From contig NC_089978.1 of the NCBI RefSeq assembly GCF_036417845.1, positions 134,906,288 to 134,970,287 of the forward strand: a DNA stretch of 64,000 nt, written 5' to 3'. This document shows positions 34,326-47,000 of this stretch, one piece after another. The notes under the pieces are model-generated. The model saw only the letters and a list, made by a program, of their open reading frames with translations, made no database searches and was not told the DNA's origin. The position numbers were made by a program, and so were the translations under genes. The DNA is from Apteryx mantelli. Lineage: Eukaryota; Chordata; Aves; Apterygiformes; Apterygidae. How positions within the stretch are numbered: the stretch's first letter is position 1; the number at the start of each line of letters is the position of its first letter.

Positions 34326-36540
34326 ATCTGCTACTCTGATCCCAGTTTGGAAGAATATTGCCAATGATGGGAATAGAGTAAGAGGAGCTGATGCAAGGCA
34401 GGCAGGGCATCCGTCTGCAGAGGAGAAAACAGGGAAAGACGATGGCCACAGATTTGGCTGGGGGGAGTGGCATGTGGCACCCAGGCTCTACTTCTCATTC
34501 TGCCATAGGGTCAGAGTATGATGCTGGATCAGTGCCAGTTTCCCCATAGGTGCAGTGCAGGAACTGTCCCAGTGAGGTGAGAATGAGACTTACACAGAAT
34601 TTAGAAACCAGTTAAGTATTTATGAGAAATGTTATATTCATAAGACAGACTGGCTGACAAATATTATTCATCCCTCCCAGATTCTGATGTTTAATTAATG
34701 CTTGCAAAGTGCTTTGAGATGTGTGAATGAAAGCGATGCAAACACTTCACTGCATGCTGTGACCCCAGTCCCAGAGCTACCTGCAAGCCAGACAAGGGCC
34801 ATTCACCACAGAGCTGTAACGGCTCTGGGAGATGAGGCTCCATCTTGAATCCCTCCCCTGGATTGAAAATGGGTCCATGTAGGGCCAGACCTGCACCTTC
34901 ATCACCTCAGACCCACGGCTCTTCTTCTCCTTACAGCTCTGCAGCAAGTTCAAATGCATTTTGGAAGCTTCACCCCTGCAGGGAATGTTATTACTGGTTG
35001 GTATTTGCAGTGACATGAACCAACTGTTTAAAAACAAGCCAGTGTTTCTGCATTACAGCGTACTGGGGAAACAAAATGCAACTCAGTATCATGCGAACTG
35101 AAGCATCAGCTCAATGCCCTGGAGTGCCTCTTTCCAGGCTCCAAGATGCCCAGTCTTACCATCACAACCTGACTTTCTCAGCTCTGTTTTTCCCAGGATA
35201 GCCTGGGTCTGCCAGCTAGGGCCCAGAAGGGACATTTTCATCCACAGGCATTTGAAAGCTGTTTGGAGATACTGATGTGATGTGTCAAGCTCTTGCAGGA
35301 AAGAATTGGGCTTTCTCAGACTCTGAATGTGGGCAAAATGGGTGCCCATGCCATCCCAGCCAGTCGCATAGGTCGGATCCAGCCACTGTGTGGACAGCTC
35401 CTGTCTCACACAAGCAAGTCTTTTGCTTTAATGGCACAGCTTCATATTTCTTCAGAAAATAAAACAAATGGACTAGTTGTTGCACTTGAGGCTTGGTTAG
35501 TGCTGTTCCTTTCACATCTTGTGGTACACTGTGAACATCAGTGTTGTGTCTATCTGGTTCTGTTCCTCCAAAGCCTGGTTCTGTCACTCTCCCCCATCCT
35601 CCAGACAAAGGGGCAAGTGACTGCATGGAGGGGAAGAGAGGGTGGCACAGAGATGAAATCTCAGCCGTGTCTGGGGCTCAGTGGGTTTCCGCTGTCTTGG
35701 CTGAGGCTGGGATTCAGAGAGAGACACAAAATGTGGGTGGAAAACCACAAAAGCCCCCTCCTCCACCCTACAGAGGAGGGAAACAGCTGAGATTCAGTAG
35801 TGGTATAAGTTACCTGAGAGATCTGATACAAAGAAAATATTCTCTCAGCTCACCCTCCATTGCAGTTGTACTCCACAGACAGGTGTCCCTACCATACCCT
35901 CAGGGATCCCTTCTTCTTCCTCTTACCTATGCCCTAATTTTGGTCTTTTCTAAACCATTAGGCCTGGTGATCAAAACCCAGCTGGACTGGTGAAGCAGCT
36001 TTGTTGTTACCCCAATGCAATCCCTAGGAGACTGGTCCATGGGCCACTCTTCAAAGGTGACTTCACTTAGCAGTGACACAGAAGACAGGCTGGAAAATGG
36101 AGGCTGGCTTTCTCTTAGAGATTATCAGAGGCTTGGGCTACATCCTGAAGGCCCTGAGACTGGTTCAACTAACATGCTAATTTGTCATCTTTCTTTGTCA
36201 GTAGAACAGAACAGGTTTGCAACCATTCACTTTAAAGTCTCAACCCCGTCACGGCCTCCCATGAGTTGCCATATGGCCAATAGACTCTCTCTATTTTATA
36301 CACTCATTCTCCCCAAGTGCTGTGCTACCTTCCATTACGGTCTCCATTTCAGTTCACACACAGGTTTAAGTTCACACACATTTGGAAAATCACCATCTAC
36401 ACAGAGAAGTACACGGATGTCAGCAGAGTCTGGACTGACAGCAAGATCTTACTGGCGCTTTTGTTGGAGAGGAGGAGACATAAAGGCTGACATCTGTTGA
36501 GCAACTTTCATTCTTCTATTGTTTCAGTCGTAGCTGCATT

Positions 36541-36606
36541 CTATCATTTACAGCAGGTGACAAACACAAGGGACAGAAACACAGAGACAGAGAAGAATGA
36601 AAAGAG
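36541..36606 (+). other. Possible upstream non-coding exon (CD4 5' UTR?)
   Basis: An A/G-rich segment following tttacagcag and ending in a strong donor (gaaaagag|gtaagga). CD4 in mammals has a distant non-coding first exon, so an exon here on the same strand is conceivable. There is no transcript evidence and the left edge is a guess. Confidence 0.15.
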
Positions 36607-36616
36607 GTAAGGAAAC

Positions 36617-36636
36617 TTTCTTTCTTTCTTTCTTTC
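36617..36636 (+). repeat. (TTTC)5 microsatellite
   Basis: Five perfect TTTC units. Confidence 0.95.
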
Positions 36637-37399
36637 ATTGAAAAAATAAGAGTTTTGGGTTTTGTTTTTTTTAAAGTTGTAACTAATTTTACTATTCTGC
36701 GTAAGCCGCTGTTTCGGCCAGGACTATGGATGGATTGGTTTTGCCCCGCTTAAAGTTCTGACGTAAATGCATCTTGAACCTTTGAAATGCTGATAATCTT
36801 CTGGCTCTGCAGTTCTCCAAAGTCTTTTTTTTTTAAATCCAGAAGTGTTTTTCTCCCTGGATCTTTCCCTGAGAGGGGCAAAAAAAGGAGCTACAAAAAG
36901 TTCAATCTGTAGCGGAACCTGGGGATCTCATATATCTTTTAAACCCACGTATATTGATAGTTCTAAAAAATTTCCCCTACGAGGGCCTGTCTCCGGTAAC
37001 CCTTCATCCCCAAGGGTTGCCCAAGCTTTTCTCTGCATGGTTGATGAGAGGCATGAAATGCACCAGGGAGCACCCCTCCACAAACTGCCACTTGCTATCA
37101 CCTTTTCTATATGACCTCCAGAGAAGGGAATTTTGTTCTAAAAAAACCCTGAAAAATAATAAGATGCCAATCTCTAGCTAAGTAGGGAAGTCTACTTAAA
37201 TGTGTATGTCTTAAGACTCGAGGGTTCTGTTCAGATAATCTAGGCTGACTGATTCACTGCGCAACACAGGCTGAAGATGCTGCTTCTAATCCACTAGCTC
37301 AAGGCTGAGTGAACAGAATTTCTAGTAGAAAGATAAATTATTTCAATTTAAGACACCAAAAAAGGGAATTGCCTTACCCATCCATGAGCTGCTGTGCTG

Positions 37400-37760
37400 T
37401 TGAAAACAGGAGTTTTGTTTCTGGGTTGAATTTTTCAACTTTCAGATGGTGAATCCTATTCAGCCTTTGACATCTGTCTCAAATATTCCTCTGCTTGGTA
37501 AAGAAAGCTTGAGCTTAAGTTACTGCTTAATTTTCTCTACTATAAACTAAATAGTCCTCTTAAATCCTTTGAGCAAATTATCCTCAAATCAATTCAAAAA
37601 CCTTTTCTTTATCCTCCCCGGTGTTTCTAAAACATGGCTGCCAGAACTGTCTACAATGTAGTAGGATTTGTCTCATCTAAATCAATCAAAATCACCTTCA
37701 CATTCCTATTCACTGTTCCTGGGCAGTGCATCCAAGGACTGTGTGCACACATTCTGCCAC
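37400..37760 (-). mobile_element. Probable old LINE fragment, antisense
   Basis: aaaaccttttctttatcctc, ggctgccagaactgtctaca and atgtagtaggatttgtctc follow the order of antisense CR1-type text (ccttttccaatt, gcgaccagaactgcac, gtggGcgtaccatgg). Very diverged. Confidence 0.35.
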
Positions 37761-40700
37761 AGCCTTGTACCAGGACTGCATATTCATCAGAGCTAAGCCC
37801 CAGGGAAAAATTAAGGAACAGTATCTTGTGAATTCCCCAGGTGTACCTGGTATATTTTTGTTCTGAATGGGCTAGTATACACTGTTTTGCTATGCTGATG
37901 TTGTCAATATGTATATAGGCACTTTTCCAACCTGGACTGCAAATCAAATAAATTGAACGGTAAGACCCTGATCTTCCAATTTCAACAGCTGCAGTAATGA
38001 TACCTGAACATGCACGTACATGGCTGTGGAGGGAGATGGAGGGCCTGTCCTTGGAGGACATCTCAGTACTGTTTGCTTGGCCCAGCCTCCAGCATATTCA
38101 GAAGGATACCTCCATGCTGTAATTGCAAACCGCAGGATGAAAGACTGTTTGGGGAGCCAAAAAGAGGAGGGTTAGGAGGAAAGACAAGGGACATGCAGAG
38201 GGGGAAAAAGCTCGGAAACTAAGTGCTGAAGGGCCTGTGAGGCAAACACAGGCCTTGGCCTCTTCTTAAGCAGCAAGAAGAGTTTAGAAGCTGTAGGGAA
38301 TGGCCTGGGCTGCAGAGGTGGAATAGTTTTTCTTGGCCTTTGGGTGGGTAGAGACACACGACTGGAGACTTCCACGCAGATCACAAGGATTTGTGACTGG
38401 AAAGAGCCTGCTTTGCGTTCACGTGGCAACCTCACTACCATGCTTTGTCCCAGCAGTGGGGCACTCTCACTGTGATTGGGAACTTCCATTCGCACGACCC
38501 AACTGACCCTGGTCAAGCAAGGTCCTCTCCGAGCAGCTCTCAGAAGCTTGTTAATGGCCTGAGGCACTTGAGGGGAAATCAAGGTAGGGTCAGCAAGCTT
38601 GGTCGGCGTCTGTGTGGCAGCTGGGCTGTTTTATGCCCTGGGGTTCAGGGGAACAGTGGGGTCCATGAAGTGACCTTCAGCTCTGTCTGGCTTGTTGCTC
38701 TGTGCTGGCTATTTTTGTTGCATTTGGTTTCTTACCCTGTCCTGTGTTCACATATGTTTGCTTTAATGCTGATGAGTAATTTCAAAGAAACCACTACTTG
38801 GTAAAAGAGCCGATAAGCTTTGCTTTAGATGTTTGAATTGAGAGAAAGAAATGATCCTTGCTGAGTAACTGTATCTCAGAGCCCCAAAGTCAAGTCAAAC
38901 TGATATGCAGGGACAGGAGATGCTGGGTTCCTCAGCTCTTGGCTGGCAGCAACCACGATGGGAAATTGGGTGCAGAAGTAGAGGCCGAGGTGTGAGAGCT
39001 CATGTGCAGATGGCTGGGAGGCCCTCCTCACCCTGTCAGAAGCAAGCTGCTGCTAGATCAAAAACACAGCCACAAGCAAGAGCGAGAGAAGAAAACACGG
39101 AAACCGCACCGCATGAAAGAGGCACATGAGCGCACCCGGAGAGGGAGATGGCCTGCTCTGTACTAGGAGCAGTTTCTGGGTTTTTTGTTTTTTAATTTCA
39201 TTTTCCTACAGTGTCATGTCAGCGTCAGCCAGGAGGAGATCTCTGCAGCCAGCACCCTTTAGGACTCTGTGCTGTTTTACGGCTAGAGGAAACGAGGGGC
39301 TGATGGCTCCTCGCTGACACAGATGTTCTCCAGGCCAGATTTGGTCCTGTAGACATCATTCCCCTGAACCAAAAGACCAGTCACTACCTCAGCTCTCACT
39401 TCCCTATCCCTCAGAGAGGTAGGGATCATTAAAATAAGTCAAGAAGAAAATTAAACCAGTTTAGTAAAAGAGGGGAATTAAAATGAAATGGAAATCAATG
39501 TTCCCTTGGGAGGGAGTCCTGCTCCTCCTTCACTAGAAATACTAATAAATCAAATATGCCTGGACTGTTTCTGGCACTGAGGCCAACTGGCCTGATATGG
39601 TTCGGGCTATTAAGCTCACTTAACCTCCAAAATGAACTGGCTGCATGCCAGCTGCTTAATGGGAGTGATCTCTGGCCCATGCTCACACCTAAGTGGAGCC
39701 CTGGAATTACTTAGGAGAGCGTAGTTTGTCTTGGGCCAAAAATGTGTCAGGAAATGTTCTAACAATTTAACAGGACTGATGAGTGTGTTCCAGTGCCTCA
39801 GGACAATCCTGGCACCGTTTAATTTATGAGTACCATCATAAGATACAGCTGGACTACCTATAAGGAGACTGCAGGTCCACTACAGGCACCAGCTAATGAT
39901 CCTGGCTTGTTAATTTAACACAGTAGAGAGACTTATTCACCGAGATCTGCAGACTCCTGACTTAGTTGCCGTTGCTGGTAATCTGACTGGGTGGAATACA
40001 AAAGGAGATGGAAAGACAGAGGAAAATATGGAAAGAAGAGTGAATGAGAGATCAAAAGAAACAAACAGGGAGAGAAAAAGTGTATGAAAGAATTTCTAGC
40101 TGAAGGCAACCCATTTTGCCTGCTGACTTGTAACATGTAGGTGATCATCATCATATTGTAGACAACTGCCACAAGAATATGAAGATTAGTGTGAATGAAG
40201 CATGAATGGGGATATTTGTGTGGAAAGATGAGAAGAAACAGCAGAACAAGGTTTAAAAGATGCATCAATCTGTATCAGCCACACTGTGTAAGGTCAGCAG
40301 TTCACCAATACTACAGTGCTTTGGTTGCATGATTTCATTCAGTAACCAGATAGCAAGAAGGTGAAGAACAAACTGAAGCCATAAGATAACAGGAAGATAG
40401 AGATTCCCAAATAAAACAGAATGATGCTGCGTGATTCAGCAATTTTGTTAATTTTTACCTGTTCCATTACCTTCAGTATTTATATCAAGTTAAATGACTT
40501 AAAATATTTGCAACCCAGCACTGGCTCTGTTAATTTGCAGATTTCACTGCAGATTGGGGGTTGACCTTTCCTGCTGGTCTCAGTGGGATAGGTGATGCGA
40601 GTGTTCACAGCAGAGACTAAGTTTCTTCAATCCTTTTAGGAATATATCTTATTTAGGGCCCTATGCCAGTTCTCAGTTACAGATGTTTCTTCTAAGTGTA

Positions 40701-42751
40701 TTGTGATACATACAGGTGCCTTGTTGCAGCTGCTTTCTTTATTCTGTAGCATAGCCCTGCCAACTGCTTGACCACTGCCTTCATATCTTGTTGGAAGTGA
40801 TCTCCAATTGTTTGCACTGGCTCCTTCATTTTACTGTTTGCACAGAAAATGGCTGATGTAAATAATCCCTGGAACAGGGTTTCTTTTGTTTTGCATAAGA
40901 CAATCCACAAATCTTCTCTGACTGTGTCTTTGCCATCTATTTCTCCTTTGAGGGTGCACATGACTGCTGTTGTGCTCTTGTACCTGTATTTCTTTCATGT
41001 GTGTATGACAGTGTGTCTGTCTAGCTGTCAGGTAGATGGTTATCCTGACCTGATCTCCATATAAATGTAGTGCTGGTGTTTTCATCTACTCTTTGATTGC
41101 TTCATGTGTTCTGGTCATTAAAGTTAATTTCAATATTAAATTATCCTCTACTATAATATATTATATTTAATATTGTACATAGTACATATAAATATAGTAC
41201 AAAATAATTCTTGTATTTCTTTTGAGTTCAATCCCATTATGATTCCAGCCTTCAGTCTATCATGCCATCTGTGAAAGGAGGTTTCTATTATGCACTGTAG
41301 CTGAGTGACCCTCTCACCAGTTATTCTACTGACCTCTCTGAAAACAGGTTAAAATTAGTTTTTTTGTTAGGGATCCTGATCTTCTTGGACTTGGATATCT
41401 TCTCCCCCAGCCCCTCCCCTACATATCAGTCCTGCTTCTAAAATGTGATTTTCTTCATTGACAGCATCCATAGTGTTTTTCCATACCCTATGAAAACAGG
41501 ATTTGGCTTGTTCACATCACTCCCCACTGCTTACCCTCTGAGTTTTGTCAGCTTCTGTCTGACCCTTCATTTGAGGACAGGGAGATGTTATGTTTCAGAT
41601 GCTTCAGCCCACAGAATACGCTATTCTCTATCTGTTGGCTTTCCCACAGTCTTTGTTTAAAAAAAGTTTTACTTTAAGTGTCAGCAGTCAGGTTCTATTT
41701 TAGTTTAGATGAAACCTCTCTTTCTATAGACGAAGCCCAAGCTTTCTGCACAGGTGATCTGTGTTCCTCAGTTCCTGATGACCACATACCTCTCTTCTTT
41801 ATACTGCTCTCTGTCATGCTCTGCAGCTCTAGCACTCCAATTCATCCTACATATGTTTCTAGAAGCATTTCCAGCTTTTAACTTCCTATCTTACAAGCTA
41901 GATTTTGCCTGTAAAATTTTTTCTGAGCTGTGTCTATGCTGTCAATATTCACACAGTACCCTTTAGCTCCCCTTCACAAACCTGATGTCCTCCTGCCTTG
42001 CCTCTTCCTGATCAGTACTGACCTTAAAGGTGGGACTCTTCTGTGCTACTCCTGCTGCCCCATCAGCAGTCTCCCTCACCCCTTACATTTTTTCCTCAGC
42101 TCAGTCATCCCAGCCTCAAAAGGCCGCATGGAGGTCTCTGTCTGATGGACCATGGATGCCTGTACCATGTGCATAATTGTACTGCCTGCCAGCAACAGGT
42201 CCATGTAGAGCTGACACTTAATACAGGAAACAGGGAAGGCCCACTCCAAGGCTGACTTCCACCTACCTCTTGAAATGGGGACAGGTTCTCTTTTAGCCTG
42301 GTTTTGGGGGAAGGAAGTTGCTTCTCTTTTTTTGTTTGCTTTCCAGACCAGCTAACCTGCTTGGCTTCCATTTTGTGATTTCTCTCTTGATTTACAGATG
42401 GAGAGCTTAGCAATCTCTTCCCACCAGCAGCCATAGTCCCCTTCACCTTGTCTGCCCACCCAGTTCCAGTTTATACCAGCACTTGGTCTCTGCCAGCCAG
42501 ATCCTCCACCTAATTTGATGACTCATCTTAACAGGATAGTTAGCTCCCAATTCCCATCTAAGGTTTTGTGACCATCGATGCAATTTCTCCTTTCTGACCT
42601 CACTCTTCCCTTTGTTGCACAGTCCTAAGAATTCAAGCAAGTCTTTCAAAGAACATCAGACTTGGTTATCAAGATTTTTAAGGCAAGAAATAAGCAGACA
42701 AAAAAACAAACTAAAGAAAAATATTAACAAGAGCCTAAAGATGGCCTTACT
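37761..42751. other. Intergenic, nothing recognised
   Basis: About 5 kb without a supported gene. A strongly A+T-rich patch (about 41146-41210, built of ATATTA/TATAAT words) is the only compositional feature. No conserved-looking exon was found. Confidence 0.45.
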
Positions 42752-43385
42752 CAGAGAATCACAGAATCACTCAAAAAGATTTAGATGGGAAAGATCCTCT
42801 GGAGTTCTTTAGACCACTCCCCTGCTCACAGCTGGGCTGACTCTGAAACTAGATCATGTTGCTCAGGTTACCAGGGGACCTCTGAACCTCTCCGAGGGTG
42901 GAGATTCCCCAGCCTCTCTAGGTATCTATTCCAATGCCGCACCACCCTCAGTGCAAAGAAATTTTTCCTTATATCTGGTCAAAATTTCCTTGCTGTAACC
43001 TGTGGCCACTGCCTCTTATTCTTCTACTGTGCACCTGTTAGAAGAGTATGGCTCCTTCTTCTCTGTAATGCCCTTTAGGTAATGGGAGGCTGAAATTAGA
43101 TCCCCCCTTTGGCCTTCTCTTCTCCCTGTCAAACCCAGCTTTCTCAGTCTTTCCCTGTATATCCTGTGCTCCAGATCCCTCACCATCCTAATAGCTCTCT
43201 GTTAGACTCCCTCCAGTTTGTTGGCACCTGTCTTGTACTGGGGGCCCAAAACTGGATCTTGTATTTCAGATGAGGCCTCAAATGTGCCGTGCAGAGGGAA
43301 ATAATTGCTTCCTTTTACTGGCTGGCTGTGTTCTCGCTAATGCAGCCCAGTATATGTTTAGTCTTAATTGCTGCAGGAGTGCATT
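42752..43385 (-). mobile_element. CR1 LINE 3' portion, old, antisense
   Basis: Begins gagaatcacagaatcactc and proceeds through antisense CR1 text: ggaaagatcctctggagttc, ctattccaatgccgcaccac, aaagaaatttttccttatat, tagactccctccagtttgtt, ttgtactgggggcccaaaac. It is more diverged than the copies at 26 and 54 kb, indicating an older subfamily. Confidence 0.85.
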
Positions 43386-43990
43386 GGTGATAATCCATCA
43401 TAGTGAAGTAAAAAAGGACAGACACCTGTTTTTTTTTCCCCTCTTGCTCTGTAAGTCACATAGCTTTTTTTGCTGCTCTTTCAAAAAAAAGCTATTATTT
43501 CTGCCATTCTCAGAGAGAAATGTAGAGAAAATATTCATTCTCTGTCTACTGTCAAAGCTGCACATGCCTGCCATGGAATCACAGCTCCAGAGTGTCTTTT
43601 CTATGTCTTTCCAAGTGTAATGGCTCCCCTTATTCAAAAACTTACATGGCAGCAAGGTCTTGGCAAAATAAAAACCTGCAGTACCATGAAATCCAGATAT
43701 CTAAGGCTGAGTAAAATAAATTGTTTAATACCAAACTCTGGGGAACATTGTGGCTGGATTCTTTGCTGACACACAGAACTCAGGTGACTCTACCATTGAC
43801 TTTCTACTTCACTGCATGGGAGCACTGAAGGATGCTGGGTACTGACTGAGAACATGGCCTCACTCACCGTGGATTATACAAGGCCTGAGAATCAATCATT
43901 ATTAACACCATGTCTGGGTTTTCCATGTTAGCATCCCTTCGTACCGACAACATTTCCGCCCTCCAGTGCACAGCAAGGAAGAACATTCCC
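43386..43990. other. CD4: Region upstream of the CD4 start
   Basis: Non-coding. A splice-acceptor-like ttccgccctccag ends at 43966, so the exon carrying the start codon may begin at 43967 with a short 5' UTR. No convincing core promoter was seen, consistent with a promoter further upstream. Confidence 0.35.
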
Positions 43991-44057
43991 ATGAAGATGG
44001 AGTCACGCAGCATGATGGTGAACAGAATTCTTGCTGTCTTCTTGGTTATGCAGTTGG
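43991..44057 (+). CDS. CD4: CD4 exon with start and signal peptide
   Basis: Encodes MKMESRSMMVNRILAVFLVM and QL, ending phase 1 at donor gtgagt. ATG 43991 gives a basic n-region and hydrophobic core. An upstream in-frame ATG at 43910 would add 27 residues that spoil the signal-peptide shape and probably lies in an intron. Confidence 0.82.
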
Positions 44058-47000
44058 GTGAGTCTTTGGCTGTGCAGGGAAAATTGTCTCAGCCGAACTC
44101 TGGCAATTCTTATAGCATTTCTACAAGTCTCATAATATTTGGTGTGTTTTTAGGCTCCTTGTGATTTTCCATCAAAAATATTCTTTTTGTATTTTTTAAT
44201 AATGATTGTCATCTATTGATAGGAGTGAATTCATAAACTGTCTTATGACAAAAGGGGTCAGTTCACCTTCCCTGAGACTACCGACAATTCTCCAAGGGGT
44301 CTGCCTGCTCAGAGAACAGTCTCATGTGGCTTCATGCAGATTCACTCAGGCAATTCTCTCCATAGTGATGCAGATATAAGAGCTACCCTCTTACCTGTTT
44401 TTCTGACCCACACCTGCACTCTGTGGTGGTGGAACTCTCTGTGGGGCAGAGCTGACCAAAGAACAAGCCAGAGATTGATAACAATCGGTTCTCAACCCTC
44501 AGGATTAGCAGGGAGAGAGGAGAATCCTGCTTCGAGAGGCCATATGGCTGCCTACATCTGTGTCCCCTTATTTCAGAGGTAGCATGGGCAGGTCAGATTG
44601 TGGGACTCAGGTTGTTCCCAACCCATCTGCTGTGCCTGCCGGCAGAAACCAAGATCTGCAATCTCACTCTCAAATCAAATATGGACAACTTCACTGCAGT
44701 GATGCAAGACTGGAGTTTCTGTGGGAACCAAAGCATCTATCATTACATTTTAAATCTCACGCTGGAGGGGATGGGAAGAGGAGATAGGGATCATAAGTGG
44801 TGAGTGCATAGGAGTGGTAGTACACTAGCATATGACTTTGAAAATGTTGCCATAAAAGAGCATGACTGCCAGATGGGGAAGATATACCCTTCAGAATCAA
44901 GGTTCAAAAAACTTGTGTGAATGTGTATAAATGTTTTATGAGGAACTTGTCCTTTGTGCAGAGCCATTTCCTGAGTCAAATACAACCCGGATCCCACATA
45001 CTCAGCACAGAGTGCAAAATACTGCCCTCCACACCACCTCCAGTTTCCTGGGTAAAAACTTGACATCATTGTGAATTTCTAATCACAGATTTGCCATTAC
45101 AAATTTGATGTTACTCACTTGTTCAGATTGACTGCTAATATTATAATATTTGGTGGTATTTTTCATGTTCTTTTTCCAAGAATGGAAGGAGACTGAACAT
45201 GACTAAATCTGCATTTCTCAGATACTCAGCTTTAGTTCCTCTGGTTGCAGAAGAAAGCTTGGATCTCTTTTATACACCCTAGAAACAAAACCAAAGCAAA
45301 AGATACCATCTCTTCTTAACAATATTCTTAATTTCACATTTTAAAACAAATTCATCATTTTCTGTGACCCTACGCGTGATTACTGAATGCCTGGATTGGC
45401 GATGTTGCTGATTACCCATGCTGTTGGAGAAATTTGTAACTTGTGGAATTCCAGCTTGGGGAAAAACCTCCATTAAACTCATGTAAGCTTTTTATTCTGC
45501 ACTTCTGTGGCTCTCCAGTACTAGGGTCACCTGAGGGATTCACAGACCCATGCAGGTTAGGCAGTCTGAGAGCTTACCAGCAGTGGGGCAGGGAACTACA
45601 ACCCCCTTATTCCCAAGCATATCTCTGGCAACACAATCTCCTTTTGGTGCTCTTCTTCAGAAATTCCCTTTAGAATGAAAAAAAGGAATTGGTTCTCCCA
45701 AGAATCCACTCCCGAAGTTTCTTCAACTTTATACATCCTACTTCTTTTACTACCACATATCTCTCATCCCCAGAACAGGAGCCTGACATTAGACCACCCA
45801 TCTTTCTTACTTTTTTACCCTTTCCCCTCATTTCCTTGGGCTTCCCATCTTGCTCCACGTAAAAGTTGGAAGAAGGGACAGGCAAATTTGCCAGTGTTGC
45901 CTTGACTGGCTGTCTTGACTGGGAAGTGAAGGAGGGATGGGTGGTCCATATGCAATCCTGCTTTTGATACCAGTAGGACAACTAAATCTGGTCTGGTGGG
46001 AAAAAGGTTTCTTTAGTAAAACAGTTTACACCTTAAAATTGTGAACGATGGTGAATCCGCCACAATCATTGGCATTTTTCCTATTTCTGAATGTATGTAA
46101 AACAGAATTGCCATTAGTTGGATAAAGAGCAGTAAGGGAGAGGGGGGGGAAGCTACGGAGCTGGAAAGGAAAGAGGTGGATTGATGACACAAAGGAGTGA
46201 AAAATTGAGAACCTGAGGATTATCTTCCCATCATCTGGGAAAAGGAGGAGAGAAATCTGCATCTTCCTGAAAGGAGGGGAGATATCATTGAGCTACCCTA
46301 CAGAAAGTGATTGTATGCTTATTTTGGGCGATTGACTTTTAGGTCTGATCCCCATTATGGCTCAGAAAGAGGAACTACAGACTGGGATTGCAGGACAGAA
46401 GGTGATCCTGAACTGTAAAGGCATAACTCATGAAGCACCAGTGACCTGGAAGTACAATGCAATTGTTGTTAGGTGGTTTAGAAGTAGCCATATGAAAGGT
46501 AAAACTTCCAATTCATCACCCTCTCTTCCCAGTATATGGCTGAGAAATTGCTTCCCTCCTAAATGTGCTTATTGTTTCAAAAGGCAAAGGCAAAGCTCCA
46601 ATGACTGATCGATCTGAAATGGACCAGAATAATAAATCTCTGATGGTGTCAGATTTGAGGCTCTCCGACGCTGGCAGCTACAGCTGTGAATGTGAATCTC
46701 GCCCAGTGGTCACTATCTCATTGCATGTCTTTGAATGTGAGTGATCAGAGGCATTTATCCATGAAAAAGAGAGGAGGGAGGAGACCATAAGGTTTTGAGA
46801 AACCTCTTTGCTGAGATTTTTTTTCCAGTTGCCATTTCCTGTGGTGTGGGCTATCATAATTCATTTCTCCTCCCTTTCCAAGGCATAAGGTATCTCAAAG
46901 TCTCTATTCTCCTGTTTGCTGAGACACTGTTCCCTTGCTTTCAGGAAGAGGAGTGGACTTACTGGCTGGGCTTTTTCTCTTTACAGTGACAATCTCTTTA

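Larger units (their letters stand above)
34326..37399. other. Intergenic, nothing firm
   Basis: Holds a (TTTC)5 microsatellite at 36617-36636 and a possible non-coding exon end at 36606. ORFs near 35300-36000 lack any family motif. Confidence 0.45.

Noticed and set aside
43910-43990. Upstream in-frame ATG as the CD4 start
   Set aside because: It would place about 27 unrelated residues before the signal peptide, and a probable splice acceptor (ccctccag, ending 43966) separates it from ATG 43991.
44947-45230. Further RAMP-like exons (FPESNTTRIPHTQH and a hydrophobic LVVFFMFFFQEWKETE run)
   Set aside because: The pieces contain stops, do not join in phase with the exon ending at 44799, and the resemblance is too weak to call.
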